The position numbers were made by a program, and so were the translations under genes. Below, in pieces: positions 22,811 through 33,176 of a stretch of 64,000 bases of DNA. Below the pieces are notes generated by a model. That model did not search any database. It saw nothing but the letters and a program-made list of their open reading frames with translations, and was not told where the DNA came from. Positions within the stretch are counted from its first letter, which is position 1. Every line of letters begins with the position of its first letter. The DNA lies in assembly GCA_936432065.2 (NCBI GenBank), contig OW386292.2, positions 127,469,639 through 127,533,638 of the forward strand, given 5' to 3'. This DNA comes from Rutpela maculata. Lineage: Eukaryota > Arthropoda > Insecta > Coleoptera > Cerambycidae.

Positions 22811-23733
22811 ATACTAAAAAAAATTTGTTTAAAGCAAACAAAAATTTTGTTGCGTATATACAAAGCAATTTCTTAGTTGATGTTAATAATTTTTTGTTGC
22901 TTCAAACAAAATTGTTTGAGGCAACATTTATTGATAGCCTATAGATAGATATAGATAGATAGATATTTATTGATAGATATTTGATAGCCAAATTACATTC
23001 AGTAGTTTATCAGTTCAAAAATGTAAAAAATGTTCTAAACATGGCTCAACTAAGGAATTTATATTTTGCTGAGGTTGATTCTCGGTTAAGATATGGTGTT
23101 TGTTTTTGGGGGATTTCCACCCTATCAAATAATGTATTTTTAGCCCAAAAGCGTGTGATAAGATGTATGGTAGGCTTATCCACAAGAGAGACCTGTAAAA
23201 ATATATTTAAGGACTATAATATCTTGACACTTCCGTCAATTTTCATTTTTGAACTATGTTTATTCGTCTTTAAAAACAAGAGTAAATTTGTTTCTAACAA
23301 TCATCTACATAATGTAAATACCAGGCAAAAACACGATCTTTATGTGCCCTTCAGTAAATTAAATGTCTCTGTAAATTAACCCAGTTGTCTAGGACCTAGG
23401 GTTTTTAATCACCTCCCTGTGGAAATAAAACATTGCAATAAACTTGAATTATTTAGAAAGAAACTTAAAATATTTTTAATTAGCAAAACCTTCTACAAAC
23501 TAGAAGAATATTTTAATATGTAAAGTGCTCTGTGATTTACTTCTTTTTTTCTTTCTTCTTCTTCTCTCTTTTAGATATTAAGACTGACTATTCCTATACA
23601 ATAATGTATCATATTATCATAAAAGGAAAATAAAGTTTATTATTATTATTATTATTAACATCAACCAAAAAATTGCTTTGTATATACGCAACAAAGTTTT
23701 CGTTTGCTCTAAACAATTTTTTTTTTTTTAGTG
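22811..23733. mobile_element. MITE with ~75-bp inverted ends, split by a LINE tail
   Basis: ACTAAAAAAAATTTGTTTAA...GCGTATATACAAAGCAATTT near 22812-22890 returns as its complement at 23655-23733. A LINE 3' end is inserted near the middle. A short internal palindrome (GTTGCTTCAAACAAAATTG region, about 22890-22930) also belongs to it. Confidence 0.65.
22975..23645 (+). pseudogene. CR1/jockey-type LINE, C-terminal part of ORF2 with 3' tail
   Basis: The frame reads RNLYFAEVDSRLRYGVCFWG, then LAQKRVIRCMVGLSTRETC, IFKDYNILTLPSIFIFE and NTRQKHDLYVP. This is the region after the RT thumb that is well conserved in CR1/jockey-type insect LINEs. A TAA at about 23377 interrupts it, and homology continues as LGPRVFNHLPVEIKH...FRKKLKIFL to about 23522. 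The 3' end is AATAAAG followed by a (TTA)n tail at 23636-23657. Heavily 5'-truncated; inserted in the MITE above. Confidence 0.8.
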
Positions 23734-23963
23734 TGCAGAGTTGTTGAATAACACCTGAATTGAATATCTTAGAATAGTGAATTATATTTTTAATGTCTAG
23801 AGTACTTGGAATATAGTTGTTACACGAAAAACCAGGAAGATTAATTAAATGGAGAAAAATGGAGAATTGGGCTTTGTACGTGTAGACTGCTACCGAACTT
23901 CTTGTGCCGGTGTTCTTGGCAACTCGTCCTCTTTCCAGCACATAGATGTCGCGTACGCGTACG

Positions 23964-26705
23964 CAAAAAAAGGTCTTGTCTTAAGGTTCTAATCTAACTT
24001 TTCTGAAGTATTTTGATTCACTGAAGCAAATTTTGGACAAAAAAAATTTCTACCGTGCCAGTTTTCGTCTACCACCCCTTTCATCCCCTAAAAAAGATAA
24101 AAAAAGGTCTTGTCCTAACCCACACAGCACAAGGCTGTCCGAGGGACGTACTATGGCAAATCCCATTTAGTATTTGGGCTTGCCTATGGACATCCTAATA
24201 TCCCAGTTTGTATGCTTTTCGGCACTCTTTTGGTCGTCCCAATGTCACAACTCGGTATCAGATAAAAGTAGTACGAGGGACGTCCTGAAGGATATACCGG
24301 CGCTTGTACTAAGGACGTACCAGAACATCCCGGGATATTTCGGGATGTCCTAAGTATTACGAATAGGCTGTACAAACTACATACTGAAATGTCCCAGGAT
24401 ATCCTACGGACTGAAAATAGATATCCACGGGCAACTTAATTTTTCTGTTTCTTGGTGGGATCCTCTGCCACATGTTTTCTTCTAAAACAATGTCCATAAA
24501 ATCAACAAAATAATACAACTACCCAGTATTTTACTGGAAAATAAACTCTACGCCTGTGATTTTTACGTTATAGGAGCGTAGAGGTTATTTTCGAGTAAAA
24601 TACTGGATAATTGCATTATTTTGTAGATTTTACGGACATTGTTTTAGAAGAAAACATGTGGCAAAGGATTCCACCAAGAAACATAAAAAATTAAGAAAAT
24701 GTCACACCCAACATTTAGATAATAATGTTATACGTAGATTTAAAAAAATTGTATTGTAACATTTTTTAGAATTTTTGTCAAATATGCACATTTTTGAAAT
24801 ATTTGCACTTACCTATTTTTCCTTATAACTTATATGTAATTTCTTGGATTTATGGTCAGTTAAAAAATAAAATATTATTTTCTTACGATTCGGTTTATTA
24901 ACCATCGTCAAAGACAATACAATTTTATAAAAAACAGAAATATTTTTTATGTATGGAATTCAGTGCTACCTAAATAATAATAATATTTTAATAATAGAAA
25001 TAAGCCAAACACATTCAATATTTAAAACATTTTAATATTTCTAATGTTAAAAAGCAAACTTTTTAGAAAAATGTAAAATAAATACCTATATTACTTTTGC
25101 AAATTTAATAATAGCCGAACACGAATTTTTAGAATGTAGCGCACTCCTACTTCTCTATTCTCTTATTTGCCTCGCTTCTCTCTTTTGCACTTCTCGGATA
25201 ATCTTTTAACTGCTTCTCTGCTTGGTTTTCCATAATATACTCATTCATGGGTGCAGCTAAAATGAACGTAGTTATTATTATTTGAACCACTATTATTAAA
25301 AAAATATATGAAACGTGGGCAAGATAAAAATAACAGAAATTATTGAAGGATATGGGTATGACCTATTATAGCACTCAGTGAATAATAATTTACCGAATTA
25401 TAAATTAAAATCCATAAAGTACACTCTGGCAAATAGAATTTCAAGATAAAAGATTGCAGTCTGTCCACCTGTGTTCGTCCTGATATTGTATCATATCTTT
25501 CGTTTAAAAGTGTAATAAAAGTGTCAAATAATTATCTTAAAGCACAATATTTACTTACTTATTTTCATCCACAGTTGCTAGTTGGTTTTAAAATTATTAA
25601 CTAAGTAGGCACATTATTTGTCGTCATTCTCAAATTCAATTTCATCAGGTTTATTGTCACATGTGAGAATACTTTCACTGATTCACATTTTCTCTCCAAG
25701 CTGATTTCAGCATTCAATTCTTGAGCCAAATTAATAGTTTATTTCATAGGTTTCTCAGTGATTGTAAAATACGGGAATGCGTATAAATCCTCATTTTTTA
25801 GCTTCCTTTGGCATTCTGAAAGTATAAAAACTCGTATTAAATTTTCGTGGTTTCGAACACGACATTAATAACTAATTAAATATTTAATCAAAATCAAGTA
25901 AGTTCTTCATAACATGAAGTTTAATAGGTTATGTTATATTTTTATACATTTATACTCACTTTTTATAGTCTGAAATGAAGACACTCCAATAAAGCTGAAC
26001 CAAACAGATAAAACGCAAAGATACAACTTTAAAATATTCCATACAGCCCACTAACAATAATTATTAAGTATTTAAATATTTGAGAAATAAAAACTAATAA
26101 AGCGTGGTTACTATGTGTTTGGTTTGGGCACTGAGTATAGGGTATTTGTTTTGGCCAGTTTGGCCGGCCGGAAATCAAAACGGCGCTTTATTTAAATATA
26201 TTAGAGACCTAGGTATTAGGGTGCATTTTAAGGAGATTCGGGGCTCTTCATGGGATATCCGTTCTTAATCCCGATGTTAGTCGACATAGTTAATGCCAAA
26301 ATGGAACCTATTCAGGATAGCCCATTGACGTCCATAAAAGGATATCCAGGGACGTACTAAAATGGGCTGTCTTGAGGACGTCCTAAAATAGGATATCCTA
26401 AAAGGTACATCCGTTTATCTATTTATTTTACGTACTGGGATATCCAAGTACATCAATTTGTCATCCCATATCCCGATTGTGCTGTGTGGGAAGGTTCTCA
26501 TCTAACCTTTTAGAAATAATTTGATGCGTTGAAACAAATTTTGGACAAATAAAATTTTAGGGGATGAAGGGGGTGGTAGAGGGAAACTGACATGGTAGAA
26601 AAAATTTTTTTGCCCAAAATTGGCTTCACCGCGTCAAAATAATTCAGAAAAGTTAGATCAGAACCTTAGAAAAAGCAAGACCTCATTTTTGCCTTTTTAT
26701 GGAGA
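23964..26705. mobile_element. GGTCTTGTC-type foldback, opened by a 2.4-kb element
   Basis: AAGGTCTTGTC...GGTTCTAATCTAACTTTTC at 23968-24090 returns as its complement at about 26580-26700 (including CTACCACCCC and CATCCCC blocks), so a foldback lies across the 24119-26490 insertion. Reading straight across that insertion restores GTCCTAAGGTTCT, which matches the uninterrupted arm text GTCTTAAGGTTCT at 23975. Confidence 0.55.
24119..26490. mobile_element. 2.4-kb element with CCCACACAGCACAA ends
   Basis: Ends CCCACACAGCACAA at 24119 and TTGTGCTGTGTGGG at 26490, flanked by AA on both sides (2-bp duplication). It has subterminal repeats of GGACGT/ACGTCC and GGGATATCC phrases at both ends and a long internal hairpin (about 24448-24690). 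No coding region. The terminal pattern is related to the element at 34864-36825. Confidence 0.7.
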
Positions 26706-27304
26706 TACAAGGGAAACTTACACGATAGAAATTTTTTTTGTCCAAAATACTTCAAAAAGATATAGTCCACGTAAATTAGATATTTTAGAAGAAATCATTT
26801 ATAAAGTAATAATATTCGGGATGCGTAATCTAGATAAGGTTAGAAATAGATACAAGAAAAGTTCCTCCCCAATTTGGGGGTGGAACGTCCTTTTTTTGCA
26901 AAAACCATCCCCAATGAGGACTTAACGTTGGTTTTTCAATTTTATCTTTTAAACCGTTCGTTGGAAGAGAAAAAAGTAAAGGAAAAAAAATTGTTAAATT
27001 CTTCATAAAAAATATCCATTAACCTTGTAGCTTATCCTCACCTAAAAATCGGTCCTATTCCAAGTTTCACAGCGAATATCTTAAAACCGGTTACTTTAAC
27101 GAGAAAAATTCTCAGGAATGAATTTATAGAGCGGATTTTTTTCTATAAGATGCATATATAGCGGGTTTTGACGCAAGTGATTTTTATGTATTTTCCCCTT
27201 TTTCCACAAAGCTGTTTTTCAATTTGAGCTAGTTTCCACACCATCCATTTTTTTTTAAAGGTGGTTTCCCCTGTAGGCCTATTCCACTAAAATTTTTTCC
27301 AATT

Positions 27305-28437
27305 TTACTCATCGACGAACTCTTCTTCGAATTCAGGATTTAAACATCCTTGCCCATGGCAATTAGAGCACATTGTTGAGCAGCACATTCCAACCCTAAC
27401 ACAGCTGCATCGTTTTCCACAACCCTTTTTGCAGCTGCAGGATATTAGCTTTAGGGTGGAAATTGGTGCTGGTAACTCGGTGGTATAAATGGGTGCTAAA
27501 ATGTTGCCTACTTTCTTTCAACCCCATTCCGTTAGTTCCAAGTTTTCTCCTCGCCAAGCATGAATTTGGAGAAATACTCTGTAAGAATGTTGACGTGATG
27601 CCTCAGACGTTGGTGGCAGTCTTGGTAGAATCCCGGCAGTACTAGATTGACCGACTAACTTATTGAAGATAATAATCTTTGATGATTCAAAGATGTCTCT
27701 TTTTTAAGGGCTTTGTATACTACTAGCGCGAATTGCTCTCCAGCATTTGTAATTTCTTTTTTCGTTGAGCTACGGTTGTTGAATATACGGACAACCTCTT
27801 CGAGATCTTTTCTTTTATTGACGCATTCTACCGTTTGCACTTTTCCTTTACCAAAGAAAGCTGAAGTGCTATCGCATCCACTGAACGCGTGGACAAACAA
27901 AACTGTCTCCTTACAGCTTTTTAAAACTTCTGCAAGTCACGAGAACGGTAAGCTTTATTTTTTATTTTCCCCCGAGCCTCTCTTAAGAAACGGATATCTT
28001 TGTCTTCAGGTGCGAGAGCGATAATAATCAATGCGAGGAGATCAATGTCTTGTCCGACGATGACCACTGTATCGTTTTCATGAGATTTAAGGCGGTTTGA
28101 ACTATAGCGTCGTCTATAGCAGTAATTGTTTTGATTCCCTCGTTTTTAAATCTCTCAACCAATTGCGAAATAAACCATTCCTTGTTTGTGAGATTGTTTA
28201 TCATTTTATTTTGCGTTTCAGTCAGTGGCGTGTTCTCATTGAAAATAATTTCCGATGAAATGCGTTTCAAAAGTCGCTGCTGTCTTTCGATAGTATTCGT
28301 ACTGCAGGCATTGTCAGCATATCCGTCAAACACTACAGTCACTTTTTGGTCGTAATGATTACGAATAAAGCGAACGTAGGCTGTATAAACGTCGTTAAAG
28401 GTACGCTGCTTCGGCCGTACTACACGATGAATCAAAT
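27305..28437 (-). pseudogene. XPG-like nuclease with Cys8 cluster (Academ-type) remnant
   Basis: Minus strand, in family order: IHRVVRPKQRTFNDVYTAYV, VVFDGYADN (first acidic site), SSEIIFNENTPLTETQ, NEGIKTITAIDDA; then in another frame TVVIVGQDIDLLALIIIAL and APEDKDIRFLREARG; then FVHAFSGCDSTSAFFGKGK (helix-turn-helix-like motif); then LPPTSEASRQHSYRVF; then WG followed by TGA where WGW is expected. Last is an intact Cys8 cluster, C-S-C-K-K-G-C-G-K-R-C-S-C, ending ...CHGQGCLN and a TAA at 27305-27307. The N-terminal third is absent. At least three frameshifts and one stop make it a pseudogene, but every motif of the core is visible. Confidence 0.75.
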
Positions 28438-28810
28438 TCTATTGGCCTCTCTCGTACAGCATTGAAAATATCATATAGAGACTATTTCTTAGTTTTTCTC
28501 ATTAATTCTTTCTCATCGAAGAGAGGAAGAGGAATTAATTGAAGCAAGCTCAAAGTTGAAACATGACTCCAAATCTTCTTTTGAGTGAACGGTACAGATT
28601 ATCCACTCACATAATTGCGTGGAGTCGAAAATCACAGCTTTGTGGAAAAAAAGAGAAAATACATGAAAATCACTTGCGTCAAAACCCGCTATATATCCAT
28701 CTTATAGGGAAAATTCCATTCTATAAATTCATTCCTGAGCATTTTTCTCGTTTTTCTCGATTTTAAGATATTCGCTGTGAAACTTGGAATAGAATCGATT
28801 TTTACATCTG

Positions 28811-30049
28811 CACTCAAAGAAAATGATAAGTAAAATCAACCAAAAAGAGCATATGAAATCGCGCCTATCTAGTTTCATAGTTAAATCAACCAGAAAAGAA
28901 TAGTCGAACAAATTTTGTCACCATACAATTTTTATTATCATTTTGAACATGAAATTTAGTTGGTTAAATAAGTAATCATTTTTTTAGTCCTACCATACCT
29001 TTATTTGTTTTCGTAAACAGATAGTAGTTTGGTAATCATATCTTCTTGTAGAACAACAAATTAAATAGTATAATGACATTTTTTTATGTTCACTAACCAT
29101 TTTCAGTTTGGTCTACATTTTTAATTTGGTCTACAATTAAATGGTACGACTTTGTTTTTTGTTCACCAACTAATTTTTAGGTTGATCTACACTCATTGTA
29201 TAATGACATTTTTTTTTGGTTAGCCAAAATCTCAGTATTGAGACATCAGACTACCCAAAACCATCGTTTATAAGATCCATCCAAGTATATCGATGATCCC
29301 TGATCCGATGAGAATTTGAACAATGCAATCATGTTATTAATTTTCTATAAATTCATGAGTATAAGATAATGCATGATTGATTATTGTCAGTGATTTGTAA
29401 GTGGCGTCATCTAGGAATAGTTTCTGTAACAGACTACGTGGTAAGCAAACAAATTTTATGTAGAACTTATTATCTATCTATTTATCTAGTTTGATTTGAC
29501 AAAATTCAACAAATTATTAGTAAGATGAATAAATTATAGTCTTATGCACCTATTTTTTAAGTTAATGTTTATTTTGTTGTGTGACAAATTTTTATTGATT
29601 GATTTAACCCATACTATTTGCAAACAAAAGCGCTGACGCGACGTCTTAATTCATCAAAGTGGATTGCAGAACGATGTTATGTTTATGTAAACAGAACTGC
29701 TGGTTAACTCTACAATAATATTGGTTTATCTGTCAACTATAATAATAGAGTGAACTGCTACTGGTTTACAATTACAATTCAACAATAGTTAAAAATACAA
29801 TATACTATTATCTAGTTTAATTTGACAGAATTCAACAAAATAATAGTCAGATGAAAAAAATAATAGTCTTATTCATCTATTTTTTAAGTTAATGTTTGTT
29901 TTGTTGTACGACAACTTTTTATTAATTATAATAACAGTCACCTTTTGTTTGAAAATACCATCAATATAATTTAGTTTAACAAAATTAACGGTATTGTTAG
30001 TTAGCCATTTTTTTTTTAGTTGAATTTACCCATACTATTTCTTTGAGTG
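28811..30049. mobile_element. CACTCAAAG-end MITE, 1.24 kb
   Basis: The ends are CACTCAAAGAAAATGAT and, on the other strand, CACTCAAAGAAATAGTATGG, flanked by TG on both sides. The sequence is AT-rich and non-coding. A shorter copy (59121-60032) has the same ends and TA flanks, suggesting a TA-targeting (Tc1/mariner-like) family. Confidence 0.7.
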
Positions 30050-30204
30050 TGCGCCCCTCTGTTCGGAGGCTGTCAGCGCAAAATAGGTGAGAATAAGCTA
30101 CAAGCCGACATTTTTTAAGCAGAATTTAACGACAAATTTTTTATTTCCTATACTTTTTTCTCTTCCGAGGAACGGATACAAGATAAAAGTGAAAAATCTA
30201 AATT

Positions 30205-30220
30205 GGGGGGGGGGGGGGGG
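30205..30220 (+). repeat. Run of 16 G
   Basis: A homopolymer of 16 G in the right arm of the nuclease element, where the left arm has a shorter C/G-rich stretch (CCTCCCCAATTTGGGGG). Confidence 0.9.
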
Positions 30221-30311
30221 AACTTTTCGGGTATCTATTTCTAACCCTATCTAGAGTACGCCCCAAATATTATTACTTTATAAATTATTTCTCATATTCA
30301 GTGTTTTTTAA

Positions 30312-30560
30312 TCTAACTTATTTATTTATTTATTTATTTAATTGCCTTATTTATATTAATGTCCTAGCGGAGTTTAGCCGTAGGCTATTCTACCACTCAA
30401 CCAGGATGGACACACACACATAGACAACATCACAACACCCATCCCCTGCGACATTGCCATCTGCCGCAGCTGAGACTCGAACTCAGGAGAGGAGAGCGAC
30501 TAGACCGTGTTGTCTCTCACACAACCGCAGTCTAGCCTAATAGGTCAGAACCTTCAGACA
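30312..30560 (-). mobile_element. Possible tRNA-derived SINE
   Basis: On the minus strand GAGTTCGAGTCTCAGC resembles a polymerase III B box. GGTCTAGTCGC about 20 bases upstream could be a weak A box, closer than usual. The unit ends in an (AAAT)n tail at about 30318-30345. It replaces the tip of the nuclease element's right arm. The assignment is tentative because the A/B spacing is unusual. Confidence 0.35.
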
Positions 30561-30625
30561 AAACCCGTTTTTTGTTTTTTTTTTTTTTGAGAATCGCCAA
30601 ATGTGCACAACTAATTGCCTAGCCT

Positions 30626-30836
30626 GCACAGAGAAAAATGATGAAAATTTACAGTGTAATTATAACATGGCTAACGGAAAAGTATACTATATGTTAGAGA
30701 AATATTACCATTACTGTGGAATTATAAACATACTCCATGCAAATTTACACTAGTAAAATTTCTCTAACATATAATGTATTTTTCCGCTGGCCATGTTATT
30801 ATAACACTGTAATTGTTCATAATTTTTTCCTGTGTA
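30626..30836. mobile_element. 210-bp palindromic MITE
   Basis: CACAGAGAAAAATGATG...ACAGTGTAATTATAACATGG on the left returns as its complement on the right (CATGTTATTATAACACTGT...TTTTTTCCTGTG), with TTTCTCTAACATATA in the inner arms. Arms are about 90 bases with a short non-palindromic centre. Confidence 0.7.
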
Positions 30837-31422
30837 TATGACGTAATGTAGCCGGAGCCCGGGCCCCCTGCAGGTGATCGGGCCCTTTGTATTTATCTCC
30901 CCTTGCCTCCCCCTGTCGGCGGCCCTGCACCCCGTGAAAAGTGTTATGCCGCTATATAAGCACCTACACTTTGAACTTACTTTTAGGCAACATTCCTTTT
31001 CCAGTAATATCTGGAACTATGCTTATAGTTTCTTTTACATTTCATTCTTATTTTTCTGTTGATATAAAACTTATTTGCGTATGTATAGAGTTTTCAACAT
31101 TATCAAAACTTGATTTTAGGTTATATTTTTATCTTGCCGTTGGGCCTCAATTTAGATTTGAATGTGTACAAAATTACTTCTAAAATAGTCATTTAATACG
31201 GATAATACGGAATAACAGCAAAGAAAACCGCCAGAATATATCCTTACTACTATAGTCATGTTTAGGCTATTTTTTTAGTAATAGTTTGGATATCAACACT
31301 ATATTAATAACAAAAATCGTGCCATCATATTCTAGCCATTTTTATAGCTAGAAAGGCAGTAATAGGGCTTAACATTGTTGCTATTTAATCACTAGATCAT
31401 ATATGACATCCTGAAAATGATT

Positions 31423-31941
31423 TTATAACCAAACCTGCATGGCGATATTATGGTCGGCTATGTCAATTAATTCCTTGATTTCAGTTTTCCCGGATGCGGT
31501 GATCGTGATAAAAATGGTTTTAGGCAATCGTCGCTTCCATAATTTGACCAGAAACTCCTGGCTCACCTCATGGGAACCTCCGACTGTCGACAACATCGAT
31601 GGGTAAAAATCTGATGATTTTAGGTCCCCCATCTGGGAACCAGAGAGCAGGTCTTCTAACCGCTTCTCCTCGCTTGAAGTCAAACGAGAAATTAGAATAT
31701 TTTTTAAGTTATCATATAGATCTCTTTCCGGTTGATTAGTGACAATGTCATAAACCGTCGTAATAACTTCCGGGGGTAAACTGGCAATGACGTAATCGTA
31801 TTTCTTTCGATCGTCAACGATTCTGTTAAGAGAAAATTGTGACTCAATTTGAGTAAACCATATCTCCGGTTTGGATGCCCAAAAGGGTGGCAGTTTAATT
31901 ATTGTGTGATGTCCCTGCACCTGATGAAATTGGTATGTCAT
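31423..31941 (-). pseudogene. Ty3/gypsy-type Gag fragment
   Basis: The 172-codon frame has KLPPFWASKPEIWFTQIESQ near its start, then YDYVIASLPPEV, YDNLKNILISRL and SSEEKRLEDLLSG, and ends near the LWKRRLP / ELIDIADH region. This is the order found in the capsid part of insect Ty3/gypsy Gag. No nucleocapsid knuckle, protease, RT or LTR pair is present. The last codons (about 31423-31456) already belong to the host element. The insertion spans roughly 31457-32480 and lies within copy A, since copy B lacks it. Confidence 0.75.
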
Positions 31942-32480
31942 CCAATAAAATATTTTCTGTGGTTGCCATTTTAAAAGAAAAATAATAAATCGATGACTAA
32001 TGAATTGATTGATGAATTTATTGATGAATTGATTGATTGCTTGTTAATCTGACGAGAGAAATAATGAAACACAATTCACTTACTCTATAATTAAGTCAGA
32101 TGATGAATTTTCGGAAAATCTTGGTTAGATTTCAAATAGTTTTGCAACCAATAATATTTCAGGTAAGTTTCTTCTGAATATAAATTCTAATGGACATCAA
32201 TATAAAATCAAATTTTGGATAGTCAATGCAGCTGGTGTCGTCGCATCAGTATCAGTATACATCATATATCCATACAATAGGTCACCAAAACAAATAAATT
32301 CTTGAGGATCAACCTGGAGTCGGAGTCACCAGTATATAGCCTATGGTTGCTATATTAATAAAAATAAACTTGTTTAAGACATATTTGTATTCAAATTTGA
32401 AAATGTCATTTTTTTAAAAATAAATTGTTTTGTTATATATTTATTATCCATGGTGATGGTATCAGTATGTAGGCTAGTAC
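31942..32480. other. Remainder of the gypsy-derived insertion, non-coding
   Basis: Contains a (TGAT/GAAT)n-like stretch at about 31990-32042 and otherwise no gene. It may be untranslated leader of the retroelement, but no LTR is identified. Confidence 0.35.
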
Positions 32481-32672
32481 CCTACATATGGCTACTATTA
32501 ATGACCAGTACATAGCTAAAAAGAGATCATCATGACTATTTCGATTTTAAATTTTACGCTATACCACGACTAATATAAGATGACCAAAATATAACTAAAC
32601 AAAAGGAGTAGAAACGTTTTAGTGACTGCATTTTGGTTATCTCAGCTGAATAGCATATTTGTGCTACTTGGG

Positions 32673-33176
32673 CAGTATTATTAAAGATATTCATGTTATT
32701 ACTGAGAAAATAAAAATGATTATAACTTATTACCTCTGTTTTTTCTTTCTACCTAAAGCCATGTAAAAAATGAGAACTTATTGTATTTATTTCCGAAAAA
32801 GAAACCACGTGGTTAATATTGTTTTAATGCTAAATTATAAGAGAAATCAATGTATATATAAATTCGGGAATAATTTAAATTTATTTCCCTCTCTAACAAA
32901 CACAGATAAACAATTATCTCAAGTTGTCGTAGAACAAGACGATTCATTTACTACTGAATAGGGAATGCTTTGTTTATCTATTTTGAAGTCATTGGCAAGA
33001 ACGTTGAGCCAATCAAGATATAACAATTAGACCTAAAAATTAAGTTATCTTCAAAGAATTGGGAGGGATATAGCTGTTATCTTATCTAAGATTCTCAGGT
33101 GCCCCTCCCACTGCACCAACACTAGAATATAGAACCGCCCCAGGACACGCCCGCGTACTCATAAAAAACTCCCCCA
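32673..33176. other. Spacer between the two inverted CCC-end elements
   Basis: Unique-looking sequence between copies A and B. The 63-codon frame at 32770-32961 is not supported. Confidence 0.45.

Larger units (their letters stand above)
26763..30310. mobile_element. Long-inverted-repeat nuclease element, copy with ~400-bp arms
   Basis: The left arm starts TAGTCCACGTAAATTAGAT at 26763, matching the terminus of the clean element at 54976 (TAGTCCATGCAAATTTGAC). The arm runs to about 27165 and returns as its complement from about 28640 onward, interrupted by a 1.24-kb MITE (28811-30049), ending near 30310. The extreme right tip is replaced by SINE-like sequence, so no target duplication can be read. 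It carries the nuclease remnant at 27305-28437. Confidence 0.7.
22629..30927. mobile_element. 8.3-kb hAT-like insertion (composite)
   Basis: The inverted ends are AGGGCCGCCGACAG at 22630 and CTGTCGGCGGCCCT at 30926. The flanks CTTCCCGT (22621-22628) and CACCCCGT (30928-30935) agree at 6 of 8 positions, and uninterrupted copy B reads CACTCCGT there. Its content is almost wholly later insertions: a MITE with a CR1-like tail, a CCC-end element, a nuclease element, a SINE-like unit and another MITE. No hAT transposase remains visible, so I infer a small non-autonomous hAT that grew by nested insertion. Confidence 0.65.
20355..32672. mobile_element. Element with CCCRAGTAGCACAA ends, copy A, opened by nested insertions
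   Basis: It begins CCCGAGTAGCACAAGG and ends ATTTGTGCTACTTGGG. Its own sequence is the inverse of copy B (33177-37242) in three blocks: 20355-20942 plus 22063-22620, 30930-31456, and 32480-32672. It is broken by a hAT-like element (20943-22062), an 8.3-kb hAT-like insertion (22629-30927) and a gypsy fragment (about 31457-32480). No transposase frame is recognisable in its own sequence. Confidence 0.75.
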
